Assembly: GCF_001514115.1 (NCBI RefSeq)
Contig: NZ_KQ948467.1
Span: 36,518 to 100,517 of the forward strand
Direction: 5' to 3'
DNA: 64,000 nt
From: Streptomyces olivochromogenes
Lineage (GTDB): Bacteria; Actinomycetota; Actinomycetes; Streptomycetales; Streptomycetaceae
Positions 63,020 to 64,000 of this stretch are shown piece after piece. Under the pieces are notes generated by a model that was not told the origin of the DNA, searched no databases, and worked only from the letters and a program-made list of their open reading frames with translations. Each line of letters opens with the position of its first letter. Within the stretch, counting starts at the first letter, position 1. Made by a program: the position numbers and the translations under genes.

Positions 63020-63906
63020 AGGGCGATGACGTGGAGGTCGACCAGGTCGAGCAGCGCCCGCAGGGCCGAGCTGGGCCGCCGGGTCGACGACGTGCCGAGA
63101 TGCATGCTCCAGCGGAGCATGGTGCCGTGGACGTCCAGGACGTGCAGGCCGGGGGTGCGGGCAACGGCGAACGCGGGCAGGAAGGCGATGCCCAGACCGT
63201 GCCGGACCAGTGCCGCCCCCATGTCGATGTCGGGCACTTCCAGTGCCACCCGGCGTACGACGCCCGCCACCGCGAACGCCCGGTCGACCACCTCGCGGTT
63301 GCCGTAGCCCGGCGGGAAGTCCACGAAGGGCTCCCCCGCGAGGTCCGCAAGTGCCACCTTTCCCCGCTGCGCGAGCGGATGGGCGGTGCTCACCACCAGG
63401 ACGAGCGGCACGGTGGCCAGCTCCCGTGCGTCGATCCCGGCGGGTTTGTGCTCGGGCAGCGACAGGAAGGCCACGTCCAGGTCCCCGCTGAGCAGTGCGT
63501 GCGCCAGTCCCGCCGACCCGGTCGTCGCCAGCCGTAGCCGGACGTCGATCGCCGGATGCCGCGCGTGCAGCTGCCCGAGGAGCGCAGGCAGGTCCACCAC
63601 CTCGACCGAGGCCATGGCGCCCACGTTCACCGTGCCGCGCAGCGTGTCCTGTGCGGCACGCACGGCGTCCTGGGCCGCCTGGGCGGCGTGCAGGGTGGCC
63701 CGAGCCTCCGGCAGCAGCGCCGCGCCCGCCCCGGTGAGCCGGACCTGCTGCGACGTGCGCTCGAACAGCGAGCAGCCGAGCTCGCGCTCCAGGGAGCGGA
63801 TCGCGGCGGACACCCCGGACTGCACCACGTGCAGCCGACGGGCGGCACGCGTGAAACTCAGCTCCTCGGCGACCGCGATGAAGTGCTCCAGCTGACGTAG
63901 CTCCAC
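63016..63906 (-). CDS. LysR-family transcriptional regulator
   Basis: A 296-residue LysR-type regulator from GTG 63906 (LRQLEHFIAVAEELSFTRAA, then RRLHVVQSGVSAAIRSLERE). The effector domain contains LRGTVNVGAMASVE, ATTGSAGLAHALLSGDLDVA and VRHGLGIAFLPAFAV. No Shine-Dalgarno precedes GTG 63906, and the frame is open upstream for 29 more codons; leaderless expression from 63906 is plausible. The target is unknown and probably lies beyond the window, since nothing divergent is present up to its edge. Confidence 0.9.
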   Translation of the reverse strand: MELRQLEHFIAVAEELSFTRAARRLHVVQSGVSAAIRSLERELGCSLFERTSQQVRLTGAGAALLPEARATLHAAQAAQDAVRAAQDTLRGTVNVGAMASVEVVDLPALLGQLHARHPAIDVRLRLATTGSAGLAHALLSGDLDVAFLSLPEHKPAGIDARELATVPLVLVVSTAHPLAQRGKVALADLAGEPFVDFPPGYGNREVVDRAFAVAGVVRRVALEVPDIDMGAALVRHGLGIAFLPAFAVARTPGLHVLDVHGTMLRWSMHLGTSSTRRPSSALRALLDLVDLHVIAL

Positions 63907-64000
63907 ACGAGAAGTATCACTCGCATTGCTCGAGCCCAGCAAAAACATTCGTTGGCACTGATCCCGGCTGGTGAGGAGGATGGAAAGCGCCATCCACTTC

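Overview
The window is chromosomal DNA of a Streptomyces or a close relative. Evidence is the very high GC content, almost exclusive G/C at third codon positions, many GTG starts, gene families typical of the genus (S-adenosyl methyltransferase of the DUF574 type, ECF sigma/zinc-finger anti-sigma pairs, PASTA-less Ser/Thr kinases, several XRE/MarR/LysR/MerR/PucR regulators, CbpM-ClpB stress operon, encapsulin-DyP) and remnants of actinobacterial insertion sequences. No rRNA, tRNA or CRISPR array was seen.

Layout. 1-0.9 kb: broken IS5-type transposase and sparse DNA. 0.9-7.7 kb: erythromycin-esterase-like enzyme divergent from a double-HTH MerR regulator, a DUF574 methyltransferase, an unknown protein overlapping a lipoprotein gene, an ECF sigma/anti-sigma pair and a Ser/Thr kinase coupled to an ABC exporter; a 57-residue His/Asp-rich peptide lies at the head of that exporter unit. 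10-22.3 kb: WYL regulator/DinB pair, AlkZ-like glycosylase, APH-like phosphotransferase, acyltransferase, MFS transporter joined to an aldehyde dehydrogenase stump, secreted GH5 enzyme, methyltransferase and Tat-exported phospholipase C-like enzyme.

22.4-36 kb is the most remarkable part. A four-TM protein resembling the S-4TM pore-forming effectors is divergent from two giant overlapping genes of 1939 and 1579 codons. Each encodes an N-terminal kinase-fold (APH-like) domain with its catalytic residues retained, a STAND-type P-loop NTPase and a C-terminal WD40 propeller region. The first also carries a caspase-like domain that has lost its His/Cys dyad; the second has an NB-ARC core with APAF1/plant-NLR-like motifs. 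A membrane Ser/Thr kinase with peptidoglycan-binding and ricin-lectin ectodomains lies convergently behind them. I read this as a candidate NLR-like conflict or anti-phage module.

36.4-44.4 kb: TPR protein, a redox island (LLM oxidoreductase, isochorismatase-like hydrolase, a very small CDGSH-like protein, quinone-type oxidoreductase) tied together by shared palindromic operators and a decayed MarR gene with a 13-G tract; then a beta-lactamase-fold esterase, two fused gene stumps, an SDR and a LysR regulator. 44.4-53.5 kb: FdhF/YdeP-like molybdoenzyme, a run of membrane/secreted proteins, a Nudix-like protein, a Gre-like factor, and an encapsulin with its DyP cargo. 53.5-54.7 kb is a gene graveyard with a frameshifted zinc-ribbon gene and a transposase mosaic. 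54.7-60.7 kb is a tightly overlapping stress operon (dnaJ remnant, cbpM, clpB, thioredoxin, ZnF-UBP protein, cNMP-regulated flavoreductase), followed by a PucR-type regulator and a LysR gene.

At least five probable single-base frameshifts or nonsense changes are visible in decayed genes. They fit real decay beside IS remnants, but sequencing error cannot be excluded from the sequence alone.
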